Assembly: GCF_900091455.1 (NCBI RefSeq)
Contig: NZ_LT607412.1
Span: 3,224,001-3,288,000, forward strand
From: Micromonospora coriariae
Lineage (GTDB): Bacteria > Actinomycetota > Actinomycetes > Mycobacteriales > Micromonosporaceae
DNA length: 64,000 bases
Direction: 5' to 3'
Shown here one piece after another: positions 56,707 through 64,000 of this stretch. The notes below the pieces were generated by a model. The model worked only from the letters and a program-made list of their open reading frames with translations. It did no database searches and was not told the origin of the DNA. Both the position numbers and the translations under genes were made by a program. Every line of letters begins with the position of its first letter. The stretch's first letter is position 1.

Positions 56707-57340
56707 GGACGGCCAGCACCCGCCGGTGCTGCTCGGTGTCCGGCGGCAGGGTGAGCTTGGTGAAGATGTTGCGCACGTGCTTCTCCACCGCGCCGTCGCT
56801 GACCACCAGCGCGCGGGCGATGGCGGTGTTGGAGCGCCCCTCGGCCATCAGGGCGAGCACCTCGCGCTCGCGCGGGGTCAGCTCGCGCAGCGGGTCGTCC
56901 CGACGGCGTCGGGCGAAGAGCTGACCGACCACCTCCGGGTCGAGCACTGTGCCGCCGGCCGCCACCCGGCGCAGCGCGTCCAGGAACTCGTCGATCGCGG
57001 CCACCCGGTCCTTGAGCAGATAGCCGATCCCGCCGCCCGCGCCGCCGGTGGTGGCCAGCAGGTCGTCGGCGTACGAGACCTCGACGTACTGGGACAACAC
57101 CAGGATCGGGGTACGCGGCACCAGCCGGCGGGCCTCCACCGCCGCGCGCAGCCCCTCGTCGGTGTGCGACGGGGGCATCCGGACGTCGACGATCGACACG
57201 TCCGGCCGGTGCTCCACCACCGCCTCGACCAGCGCGTCGCCGTCCCCGACGGCGGCCACCACCTGGTGACCGCTCTCGGTCAGCAGCCGCACCAGCCCCT
57301 CGCGGAGCAGGACGGCGTCGTCGGCGATCACGATGCGCAT
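56687..57340 (-). CDS. NarL/LuxR-family response regulator (second system)
   Basis: 217 residues: receiver domain beginning M-R-I-V-I-A-D-D-A-V-L-L, phosphoacceptor in V-S-I-V-D-V-R-M-P, then a LuxR-type HTH (L-T-P-R-E-R-E-V-L-A-L-M-A-E-G, V-E-K-H-V-R-N-I-F-T-K-L). The receiver has an insertion near A-T-T-G-G-A-G-G-G-I-G-Y. ATG at 57340 chosen because it begins the receiver strand directly; further upstream codons are spurious. Cognate partner of the kinase 58 bp upstream. Confidence 0.9.
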   Translation of the reverse strand: MRIVIADDAVLLREGLVRLLTESGHQVVAAVGDGDALVEAVVEHRPDVSIVDVRMPPSHTDEGLRAAVEARRLVPRTPILVLSQYVEVSYADDLLATTGGAGGGIGYLLKDRVAAIDEFLDALRRVAAGGTVLDPEVVGQLFARRRRDDPLRELTPREREVLALMAEGRSNTAIARALVVSDGAVEKHVRNIFTKLTLPPDTEQHRRVLAVLTYLRN

Positions 57341-57398
57341 GGCTGTGTTGTCTACCACGTCCGGCCCGCCAGGAGGGCTCGACGCGGTGCCCGCCGGC

Positions 57399-58697
57399 TC
57401 ACAGCGGAAGCTCCGCACGGATCTCGGTGGGCCCGCCGGCCGGGCTGACGACGGCCAGTTCGCCGCCGGCGGCCCGCACCCGGTCGGCGATGCCGACCAG
57501 CCCGTGCCCCTTGGCCAGGTGCGCACCGCCCTGCCCGTCGTCGCCCACCCGCACCAGGAGATGGCTGCCCTGCCGGGTCAGCGCGACGGTGGCTTCGGTG
57601 GCCCGGCTGTGCTTGGCGACATTGGTCAACGCCTCGGCCACCATGAAGTACGCGGTGTTCTCCACCGCCGGGTCGAGCCGCCCGCCAGGTGTGCCGAGCT
57701 GCGGGTCCACCTGGAGCTCGATCGGGATCAGCCCCCGGCCGGCGAGCGCGGCGAGGGCGCTGGGCAGGCCCCGGTCGACCAGGATCGGTGGGGCGATGCC
57801 CCGGGACAGCGCCCGCAGCTCGGCCAACGTGTCCCGGGTCTGTGTGACGGCCTCGTCGATGGTCCGGCCGGCCGCCTCCGGGTCGGAGGCGAGCTGCTGC
57901 CGGGCCCGGCTGAGGTCCATCGCCAGCCGGACCAGGCGCTGCTGGGGGCCGTCGTGAATGTCGCGTTCCAGCCGGCGCAGCGCGGACGCCTCGGCGGAGA
58001 CGGCGGCACGCTTCTGCTCCTCCAGCACGGTGATCCGGTCCCGCATCTCGGCCACCCCGGTCAGCAGCGCCCGGGCGAAGCTCGCCTGGAGCAGCGCGCA
58101 GCCCCGGACCACGATCGGCAGGGTGATCAGGAAGAACACACCGATCGCGGTGGTCAGCCCGATCCGCGCGGTGGTCGAGTCGCCCAGGCCGAGCAGTTGG
58201 GCGAGGTCGCTGTCGCCCTCGCGGCGCGGCAGCGTCCAGTCGTACGCCCAGTAGAGCGAGCCGGTGACCGCGGCGGCCCACCAGGCCAGCGTCACCACGA
58301 ACGTGATGACCGACACGATCAGACGCAGCACGCCGTGTGCCACGTCGAGCCAGGACTGGGCGTCCCGCATCGGCACGAAGATCCGCCGCCAGGTGTTCGC
58401 CCCCGCCTCCGGCAGCCGGTAGTGCGGCCTGATCCGGGGCTGACGGAGTACCGCAGGCAGCCGCAGCCGCTCGATGTCGGCCAGCCCGCGGGCGGCGTAC
58501 AGGGTGCCGCTGATGATCGGCAGGCCGATGACCGTGACCACCAGCCCGACGCCGACCGCGAGGCCCACGACGAGGACGACGAAGCTGGTCAGGGCCAGGG
58601 GTAGGCCGAGCAGCACGTACCCGGAGTCGACGAAGAGCTGGCGGGGGATGCTCGGTGCCAGTGTCGGCTGGTCGCTGGTGGCGGCAACGGCGGTCAT
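57399..58697 (-). CDS. Sensor histidine kinase with membrane sensor domain (second system)
   Basis: 432 residues. Four hydrophobic segments (about 30-60 as a close pair, 120-155, 185-205) form a membrane sensor of the PF13796 kind, followed by a coiled coil, a HisKA_3 domain with L-E-R-D-I-H-D-G-P-Q-Q-R-L, and HATPase (V-A-E-A-L-T-N-V-A-K-H-S, G-D-D-G-Q-G-G, G-H-G-L-V-G-I). D-G-P-Q-Q rather than D-x-x-x-Q is the actinobacterial variant. Signal unknown. Leaderless -10 hexamer at 58705-58710. Confidence 0.9.
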   Translation of the reverse strand: MTAVAATSDQPTLAPSIPRQLFVDSGYVLLGLPLALTSFVVLVVGLAVGVGLVVTVIGLPIISGTLYAARGLADIERLRLPAVLRQPRIRPHYRLPEAGANTWRRIFVPMRDAQSWLDVAHGVLRLIVSVITFVVTLAWWAAAVTGSLYWAYDWTLPRREGDSDLAQLLGLGDSTTARIGLTTAIGVFFLITLPIVVRGCALLQASFARALLTGVAEMRDRITVLEEQKRAAVSAEASALRRLERDIHDGPQQRLVRLAMDLSRARQQLASDPEAAGRTIDEAVTQTRDTLAELRALSRGIAPPILVDRGLPSALAALAGRGLIPIELQVDPQLGTPGGRLDPAVENTAYFMVAEALTNVAKHSRATEATVALTRQGSHLLVRVGDDGQGGAHLAKGHGLVGIADRVRAAGGELAVVSPAGGPTEIRAELPL

Positions 58698-58704
58698 GCC
58701 CCAA

Positions 58705-58710
58705 AGGCTA
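58705..58710 (-). promoter_or_regulatory. leaderless -10 hexamer for the kinase gene
   Basis: Minus-strand TAGCCT, 7 nt before the ATG at 58697. Confidence 0.5.
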
Positions 58711-58929
58711 GGTAGCCCGGGTCCGCCACCCCATCCCGAAGCCCTGCCTCTCCCCCGTAGTGCTGTCCCTACCTGTCCCGGCGCGTCTGTCCGGCATGGG
58801 CGCGGGATTAGTCAGAGAAGTCGGGAATGAGCAATAATTGGCCTGGCGGTGCGGGGTGGACGCCGCTGAATCGATCTTGTGGGACGGAGGTGCTGGTGGG
58901 GTCGCGCCGCGCAGCGACAAGATCGCGAT

Positions 58930-58947
58930 TTGTGCACGTCTTCACAA
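58930..58947. promoter_or_regulatory. Rex operator (ROP) upstream of rex
   Basis: TTGTGCACGTCTTCACAA; the core TGTGCACGTCTTCACA follows the Streptomyces ROP TGTGAACGCGTTCACA with small changes. Presumed autoregulatory site repressed by Rex at low NADH/NAD+. Confidence 0.75.
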
Positions 58948-58958
58948 GCGCCTACTCT
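58930..58958 (+). promoter_or_regulatory. Promoter of the rex-hem operon
   Basis: TTGTGC, 17 nt, TACTCT; the -35 lies inside the Rex operator, so Rex binding blocks it. Leader of about 100 nt follows before rex. Confidence 0.6.
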
Positions 58959-59066
58959 CTAGTTCCGACGCGCCCTGCTAGCACAGCCGGCAATCTCGGT
59001 CGCCAGCGGGAGTCCATAAGCGGCCCACCAGCGGAGTTGGCCGAGGATCGCACCGCACGGAGTCTC

Positions 59067-59837
59067 ATGAGTCAGCATCGTCACCCAGGCGCGCCCGGCC
59101 GCGCCGGTGCCGTACCGGCGCTCCCGGACCTGCCCGAGGCGACCGTCGCGCGGCTCCCGGAATACCTGCGTGCGCTGCACAACCTCGCCGACGCCGGCCA
59201 CGAGACGGTCTCCAGCGAGGGCCTGTCCGCCGCCGCTGGGGTCAACTCCGCCAAGCTCCGCAAGGACCTCTCCCACCTCGGCTCGTACGGCACCCGGGGC
59301 GTCGGCTACGACGTCGCGCTGCTGATCGAGCAGATCGAGTACGTGCTCGGGCTCACCCAGCGCAGGGCGGTCGCCCTGGTCGGCGTGGGTAATCTCGGTC
59401 ACGCTCTCGCCGGTTACGACGGCTTCGCGAGCCGGGGCTTCCGGATCGCCGCACTGCTCGACGCCGACCCCTCCCGGGTCGGCGAAGAGATCAACGGCCT
59501 GGTGGTCCGGCATGTCGACGAGCTGCCGGCGATCGCTGCGGAGGAGTCCATCGCGATCGGCGTGATCGCCACCCCGGCCGCCGCCGCCCAGCAGGTCGCC
59601 GACCAGCTGGTCGCGGTCGGCGTGACGAGCATCCTCAACTTCGCGCCGTGCGTACTCTCGGTTCCGGAGGGGGTTGACGTGCGCAAGGTCGACCTCGCCA
59701 TCGAGCTGCAGATTCTGTCCTTCCACGAGCACCGCAAGGCGTCACTGACCGCGCTTCCCGCCACCGGCGGGTCCGCTCTCACCGCCCTGCCGGGTGGCCT
59801 CGCGGCCACCGACACCCAGGAGGCGATCGGCACGTGA
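59067..59837 (+). CDS. rex: Redox-sensing transcriptional repressor Rex
   Basis: 256 residues. N-terminal winged helix (R-L-P-E-Y-L-R-A-L-H, then A-A-G-V-N-S-A-K-L-R-K-D-L-S-H-L-G-S-Y-G-T-R-G-V-G-Y), Rossmann domain with V-G-V-G-N-L-G, and the C-terminal dimerisation helix D-L-A-I-E-L-Q-I-L-S-F-H. Rex senses NADH/NAD+ and in Streptomyces controls rex-hemACD and respiratory genes, exactly the arrangement here. Overlaps hemA by GTGA. ATG at 59067 is the first Met in a typical position; longer upstream frames run into the promoter. Confidence 0.93.
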   Translation: MSQHRHPGAPGRAGAVPALPDLPEATVARLPEYLRALHNLADAGHETVSSEGLSAAAGVNSAKLRKDLSHLGSYGTRGVGYDVALLIEQIEYVLGLTQRRAVALVGVGNLGHALAGYDGFASRGFRIAALLDADPSRVGEEINGLVVRHVDELPAIAAEESIAIGVIATPAAAAQQVADQLVAVGVTSILNFAPCVLSVPEGVDVRKVDLAIELQILSFHEHRKASLTALPATGGSALTALPGGLAATDTQEAIGT

Positions 59838-61231
59838 AACTGCTCGTCGTCGGCGCGTCCTACCGGACCGCCCCGGTCGCCACGCTGGAACAACTGGCCG
59901 TGCCCCCAGCCGACCTCACCCGCACCCTGGACCGCCTGGTCGCCCAGCCGTACGTGGCCGAGGCGGTGCTCGTCTCCACCTGCAACCGGGTGGAGGTCTA
60001 CGCCGCCGTGTCCGGTTTCCACGGTGGGCTCGGCGACATCTGCGCCGTCCTGGCCGAGCAGGCCGGCAGCTCGCCGGCGGCGCTCGCCGGTCACCTGTAC
60101 GTGCACTACGACGCCGCCGCCGTGGACCACGTCTTCCGGGTCGCCACCGGGCTCGACTCGATGGTGGTCGGCGAGGCGCAGATCCTCGGGCAGCTGCGTG
60201 ACGCGTACCACTGGGCCACCGGCGCGGACTCGGCCGGCCGCCTCCTGCACGAGCTGATGCAGCAGACGCTGCGGGTCGGCAAGCGGGCCCACGCCGAGAC
60301 CGGCATCGACCGGGCCGGCCAGAGCGTGATCACCGCCGCGCTGGAGCTGGCCGCCGGGCACCTCGACGGTGACCTCGCCGGCCACCCGGCCCTGGTTGTC
60401 GGAGCCGGCGCGATGGGCTCGCTCGGGGTGGCCACGCTGTCCCGGCTGGGTGCCGGGCCGCTCACCGTCACCAACCGGGGCGCCGACCGGGCCGTGCGGC
60501 TCGCCGAGTCGTACGGGGCGGGCGCCGTGCCGATGGCCGAGCTGGCCGACACGCTCTCCACAGTGGACATCGTAGTGGCAGCCACCGCCTCCACCGAACC
60601 GGTCCTCACCCGAACGGTGGTCGGCGCGGCGCTGGCCGAGCGGGACCCGGCCCGGGGGCCGCTGGTCCTGCTCGACCTGGCCGTCCCGCGCGACGTCGAG
60701 GAGGGCGTCGTCGACCTGCCCGGCGTCGAGGTGATCGACATCGATCGGATGGCGGCGCTGCTCGCCGACGGTCCGGCCGCCGCGGACGCCGCCGCCGTCG
60801 AGCGGATCGTGCTCGGCGAGGTGGAGAGCTTCCTCTCCTGGCTGCGCGGCGCCGACGTGGCGCCCACCGTGGCCGCGCTGCGCGGCCGGGCCGACGACGT
60901 GGTCACCGCCGAGCTGCGCCGGCTGGCCCAGCGCCGCCCCGACCTCGGTGACGACCTGCGGGCCGAGGTGGCCCGCACTGTGCACCGCGTGGTGCAGCGG
61001 CTGCTGCACCAGCCCACCGTCAAGGTCCGCCAGTTGGCCGCGGAGCCCGGCGGCGACCAGTACGCGGCCCTGCTGCGCGAATTGTTCGATCTCCAGGTGC
61101 CGCAGACCTCACCGGTGGACACCGTCCCCGACGTGGTGGCACCCGACCTCGGCGCGGCGTTCAGCGCCACCGACCCGGTGCTCGGCGCGGACGCCACCGA
61201 CCCGACCCCGCCCACCGGAGGTGCGCGATGA
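59834..61231 (+). CDS. hemA: Glutamyl-tRNA reductase
   Basis: 465 residues. Reduces glutamyl-tRNA-Glu to glutamate-1-semialdehyde with NADPH, the committed step of C5 haem synthesis. Catalytic C50 in S-T-C-N-R-V-E, S-Y-R-T-A-P, V-G-E-A-Q-I-L-G-Q-L, Rossmann G-A-G-A-M-G and the C-terminal dimerisation region are present. Actinobacterial members have the C-terminal Pro-rich extension seen here after residue ~430. Overlaps rex and hemC. Confidence 0.95.
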   Translation: MKLLVVGASYRTAPVATLEQLAVPPADLTRTLDRLVAQPYVAEAVLVSTCNRVEVYAAVSGFHGGLGDICAVLAEQAGSSPAALAGHLYVHYDAAAVDHVFRVATGLDSMVVGEAQILGQLRDAYHWATGADSAGRLLHELMQQTLRVGKRAHAETGIDRAGQSVITAALELAAGHLDGDLAGHPALVVGAGAMGSLGVATLSRLGAGPLTVTNRGADRAVRLAESYGAGAVPMAELADTLSTVDIVVAATASTEPVLTRTVVGAALAERDPARGPLVLLDLAVPRDVEEGVVDLPGVEVIDIDRMAALLADGPAAADAAAVERIVLGEVESFLSWLRGADVAPTVAALRGRADDVVTAELRRLAQRRPDLGDDLRAEVARTVHRVVQRLLHQPTVKVRQLAAEPGGDQYAALLRELFDLQVPQTSPVDTVPDVVAPDLGAAFSATDPVLGADATDPTPPTGGAR

Positions 61232-62196
61232 CCGCCCCCCTACGCCTCGGCACCCGGGGCAGCGCCCTGGCGATGGCCCAGTCCGGTCAGGTCGCCGAGG
61301 CGTTGACCGCCGCGACCGGCCGCCCGGTCGAGCTGGTCGAGGTGGTCACCGCTGGTGACCGCTCCAGCGCGCCGGTGCACCGGCTCGGCGTCGGGGTGTT
61401 CGTCTCCGCGCTGCGCGACGCGCTCGCCGCCCGGACCATCGACTTCGCGGTGCACTCCTACAAGGATCTGCCCACGGCCGCCGCCGGCGGACTGCACATC
61501 GCGGCGGTGCCGGCCCGGCAGGACCCACGCGACGCGTTGATCGCCCGGGACGCCCGGACGCTCACCGAGCTGCCGCCCGGGGCCACCGTGGGCACCGGCG
61601 CGCTGCGCCGGATCGCCCAGCTGCACGCGCTCGGCCTGCAGCTGGAGGTCACCCCGATCAGGGGCAACGTGGACACCCGCCTGGCACGGGTGCTCGGCCC
61701 CGAGGCCGACCTCGACGCCGTCGTGCTGGCCCGGGCCGGGCTGGCCCGACTCGGCCGGGCCGACGTGATCACCGAGACGCTGGACCCGATGCTGATGCTG
61801 CCCGCGCCCGCCCAGGGTGCGCTGGCCGTGGAGTGCCGGGTCGACGACCAGGACCTGGTCGAGCTGCTCGCGGTGCTCGACCACGCACCGTCGCACGCCG
61901 CCGTCACCGCGGAGCGCGCGTTGCTGGCCACCCTGGAGGCCGGGTGCAGCGCACCCGTCGCCGCCTATGCGGAACTCGCCGAAGGTGACGCCGGCGATGA
62001 GATCTACCTGCGCGGGGCGGTGATCAGTCCGGACGGCACTCGTGACCTCCGGCTGTCCCGCACCGGAACGCCCGCCGACGCGGCGGAGATCGGTAAGGCA
62101 CTCGCCGCCGAACTCCTCGACCTCGGCGCCGACTCGATCCTCGGCCACGAAGGACACACCGGCTCGGGGACCCAGCAATTTGGGAGCACAGAATGA
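61228..62196 (+). CDS. hemC: Porphobilinogen deaminase (hydroxymethylbilane synthase)
   Basis: 322 residues. Links four porphobilinogens into hydroxymethylbilane. Conserved: T-R-G-S-A-L-A-M-A-Q, H-S-Y-K-D-L-P-T, R-I-A-Q-L and dipyrromethane-cofactor C240 in E-A-G-C-S-A-P-V. Overlaps hemA (ATGA) and hemD (ATGA), so expression is translationally coupled through the operon. Confidence 0.95.
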   Translation: MTAPLRLGTRGSALAMAQSGQVAEALTAATGRPVELVEVVTAGDRSSAPVHRLGVGVFVSALRDALAARTIDFAVHSYKDLPTAAAGGLHIAAVPARQDPRDALIARDARTLTELPPGATVGTGALRRIAQLHALGLQLEVTPIRGNVDTRLARVLGPEADLDAVVLARAGLARLGRADVITETLDPMLMLPAPAQGALAVECRVDDQDLVELLAVLDHAPSHAAVTAERALLATLEAGCSAPVAAYAELAEGDAGDEIYLRGAVISPDGTRDLRLSRTGTPADAAEIGKALAAELLDLGADSILGHEGHTGSGTQQFGSTE

Positions 62197-63773
62197 CCCG
62201 CACCCGTAAGCCCGTCGGCCGTATCGCGTTCGTCGGGGCTGGCCCCGGTGACCCGGGCCTGCTGACCCGTCGGGCGCACGACGCCCTGGTCGACGCCGAC
62301 CAGGTGATCTACGACCGGGGAGTCCCGGAGTCGTTGCTCGCCGTCGTACGCGCCGAGGCCAGGGACGACGCCGAGTTCACCCCGGCCGAAGGCGCGCCGG
62401 GGGACGTGGCGAAGGTGCTGATCTCCGCGGCCCGGTCCGGGCTGAACGCGGTGCACCTGGTCGCCGGCGACCCGTTCGGCCACGACTCGGTGGTCAAGGA
62501 GGTGCAGGCGGTGGCCCGCACCGCCGCGCACTTCGAGGTGGTCCCCGGGGTCGGTCAGGCCGAGGGCGTGGCCACCTACGCGGGGGTCCCGTTGCCGGGC
62601 GTGCGTACCGCCGCCGACGTCGAGGACGTCAGCGCGCTGGACTTCGAGGCGCTGGCCGCAGCCGTCGGCCGGGGTTCGCTCGCCGTCGCTGTGGACGCCG
62701 GTGACCTCGCAGCCGTCCGGGACGGGCTGTTGGCCGCCGGGGTCGACGGCACCACCGGCGTCGCGGTGACCGGCGACGGCACCGGCGAGACCCAGTACAC
62801 GACCACGTCGACCGTCGACAGCTTCGTGGCCGCCGCGCTCGGCTTCACCGGCCGGGTGGTGCTCACCGTCGGCGCTGGCGTCGGTCAGCGGGACAAGCTG
62901 AGCTGGTGGGAGAACCGCCCGCTGTACGGCTGGAAGGTGCTGGTGCCGCGGACCAAGGAGCAGGCCGGCGTGATGAGCGCCCGGCTGCGCGCGTACGGGG
63001 CGATCCCGTGCGAGGTGCCGACCATCGCGGTCGAGCCGCCGCGTACCCCGGCGCAGATGGAGCGGGCGGTCAAGGGCCTGGTCGACGGTCGCTACGCCTG
63101 GGTCATCTTCACCTCGGTGAACGCGGTCCGCGCGGTCTGGGAGAAGTTCGCCGAGCACGGCTTGGACGCCCGGCACTTCGGTGGCGTCAAGATCGCCTGC
63201 ATCGGTGAGGCGACGGCGGACGCGGTTCGCGCGTTCGGCATCCAGCCGGAGCTGATCCCCGCCGGGGAACAGTCCTCCGAGGGGCTGCTGGCCGAGTTCT
63301 CGCCGCACGACGAGGTCCTCGACCCGGTGGGCCGGGTGCTGCTGCCGCGCGCCGACATCGCCACCGAGACGCTCGCCGCCGGGCTCACCGAGCGCGGCTG
63401 GGAGGTCGACGACGTGACCGCGTACCGGACGGTCCGGGCCGCGCCGCCGCCCGCCGAGATCCGCGACGCGATCAAGTCGGGCGGGTTCGACGCGGTGCTC
63501 TTCACCTCGTCCTCCACCGTGCGGAACCTGGTCGGCATCGCGGGGAAGCCGCACGCGCGTACCGTTGTTGCCGTCATCGGGCCCAAGACGGCGGAGACCG
63601 CGACGGAGTTCGGCCTGCGGGTCGACGTCCAGCCGCCGCACGCCTCGGTGCCCGACCTGGTGGAGGCGCTCGCGGCCTACGCCGTCGAGCTGCGCGAGAA
63701 GCTCGCCGCCATGCCGGCGAAGCAGCGTCGCGGCTCGAAGGTGCAGGGGCCGACCGCGCTGCGCTTCCGGTAG
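62193..63773 (+). CDS. hemD: Uroporphyrinogen-III methyltransferase/synthase fusion
   Basis: 526 residues in two domains. N-terminal SUMT-like (about 5-245: F-V-G-A-G-P-G-D-P-G-L-L-T, then V-A-G-D-P-F-G-H-D-S) and C-terminal uroporphyrinogen-III synthase (about 250-515). In the N-terminal domain G-D-P-F-x-F-G-R is degraded to G-D-P-F-G-H-D-S, so its methyltransferase function is uncertain, a feature I recall in other actinobacterial hemD. The synthase half makes uroporphyrinogen III from HemC product. Overlaps hemC. Confidence 0.9.
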   Translation: MTRTRKPVGRIAFVGAGPGDPGLLTRRAHDALVDADQVIYDRGVPESLLAVVRAEARDDAEFTPAEGAPGDVAKVLISAARSGLNAVHLVAGDPFGHDSVVKEVQAVARTAAHFEVVPGVGQAEGVATYAGVPLPGVRTAADVEDVSALDFEALAAAVGRGSLAVAVDAGDLAAVRDGLLAAGVDGTTGVAVTGDGTGETQYTTTSTVDSFVAAALGFTGRVVLTVGAGVGQRDKLSWWENRPLYGWKVLVPRTKEQAGVMSARLRAYGAIPCEVPTIAVEPPRTPAQMERAVKGLVDGRYAWVIFTSVNAVRAVWEKFAEHGLDARHFGGVKIACIGEATADAVRAFGIQPELIPAGEQSSEGLLAEFSPHDEVLDPVGRVLLPRADIATETLAAGLTERGWEVDDVTAYRTVRAAPPPAEIRDAIKSGGFDAVLFTSSSTVRNLVGIAGKPHARTVVAVIGPKTAETATEFGLRVDVQPPHASVPDLVEALAAYAVELREKLAAMPAKQRRGSKVQGPTALRFR

Positions 63774-63794
63774 TCGTCTTCAGGAGGGGCTCCC

Positions 63795-64000
63795 ATGTCG
63801 TACCCCGAGATCCGGCCCCGCCGGCTGCGCCGCACCCCGGCGATCCGCCGGCTGGTCTCCGAGACGCGGGTCGACCCGGCCGAGCTGGTCGTGCCGATGT
63901 TCGTCAAGGAGGGGCTGACCGAGCCTCGGGCCATCGCGTCGCTCCCGGGGGTGCTCCAGCACTCCCGGGACTCGCTGCGCAAGGCGGCGGTCGAGGCGGT
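63795..64000 (+). CDS. hemB: Delta-aminolevulinic acid dehydratase (porphobilinogen synthase), 3' truncated by window edge
   Basis: 68 codons are visible. ATG at 63795 is preceded by AGGAGGGG at a good distance (7 nt) and the protein starts [13 protein letters not shown], with [10 protein letters not shown] and S-L-P-G-V-L-Q-H-S as in HemB. It makes porphobilinogen from two aminolevulinates. It follows hemD by 21 bp and so belongs to the rex-hemACDB operon. Confidence 0.93.
   Translation, partial: MSYPEIRPRRLRRTPAIRRLVSETRVDPAELVVPMFVKEGLTEPRAIASLPGVLQHSRDSLRKAAVEA

Overview
The window is about 64 kb of very GC-rich actinobacterial chromosome. The nearest fit is the Micromonosporaceae (Micromonospora or Salinispora relatives); this rests on gene content and intergenic style, not on a database search. 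Pointers are mshA (mycothiol), an MDMPI/DinB-like protein of a mycothiol-linked family, senX3-regX3-phoU, a bldN/rsbN pair, the 33-residue ribosomal protein bS22, a rex-hemA-hemC-hemD-hemB run, pervasive GTGA/ATGA gene overlaps, and three intergenic palindromes built on AGGAAGGGCCCCTT. No rRNA, tRNA, CRISPR array, insertion sequence or prophage was seen.

The backbone follows, in order, the Mycobacterium tuberculosis segment Rv0474-Rv0512 (compared from memory): XRE regulator, hbhA-like and DUF2516 (3.4-5.2 kb); murB, SDR, mshA, YbjN, gpm, senX3-regX3 (21-34 kb); ppx and TIM-barrel protein (35.5-37.4 kb); excisionase-type HTH, bS22, epimerase, acyltransferase, HAD phosphatase (47.5-51.3 kb); glutaredoxin and hemACDB (55.8 kb to the end). 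Accessory genes are spliced between these anchors.

Layout. 0-8 kb: end of ygfZ, a BKACE enzyme, an asparaginase, hydrolases, an AlaX-like editing protein, an SDR. 7.8-12.3 kb (minus): WYL regulator, two-component system and ABC exporter in one operon. 12.5-16.7 kb: EI24 protein, macrodomain protein, an XRE regulator divergent from three tiny overlapping genes, GNAT, RidA. 17-20.5 kb: LPxTG surface protein, then a decayed sugar-uptake operon reduced to a broken permease, a GH1 beta-glucosidase and a LacI repressor behind a palindromic operator. 26.4-30.5 kb: histone-like Rho_N protein, a candidate small RNA, two tandem MFS exporters. 30.7-34.4 kb: gpm, phoU, senX3-regX3 with PHO boxes. 35-47.3 kb: ppx, CGNR protein, lipoprotein/ATP-grasp pair, proline dehydrogenase, hydrolase/TetR/YrdB operon, membrane peptidase, MacAB-like exporter. 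47.5-58.7 kb: bS22 region, rsbN-bldN, acyl-CoA ligase, glutaredoxin, HAD, second NarL-type two-component system. 58.9 kb to the end: Rex operator and the haem operon, cut inside hemB.

Two regulatory themes run through the window. First, 22 gene starts have a -10-like hexamer (TAnnnT, once CAnnnT) 6-8 nt upstream, the signature of leaderless transcription, and these sites were used to choose starts. Second, many regulators sit beside a visible operator: XRE at 3399-3441, LacI at 20441-20454, PHO boxes at 32257-32295, Rex at 58930-58947, and a candidate sigma-BldN promoter in front of rsbN. The window is mostly conserved core genome. The least explained parts are the small-gene cassette at 14.8-15.4 kb, the candidate small RNA at 27.6-27.8 kb, the orphan double operator at 34.5 kb and the leader ORF coupled to bldN.
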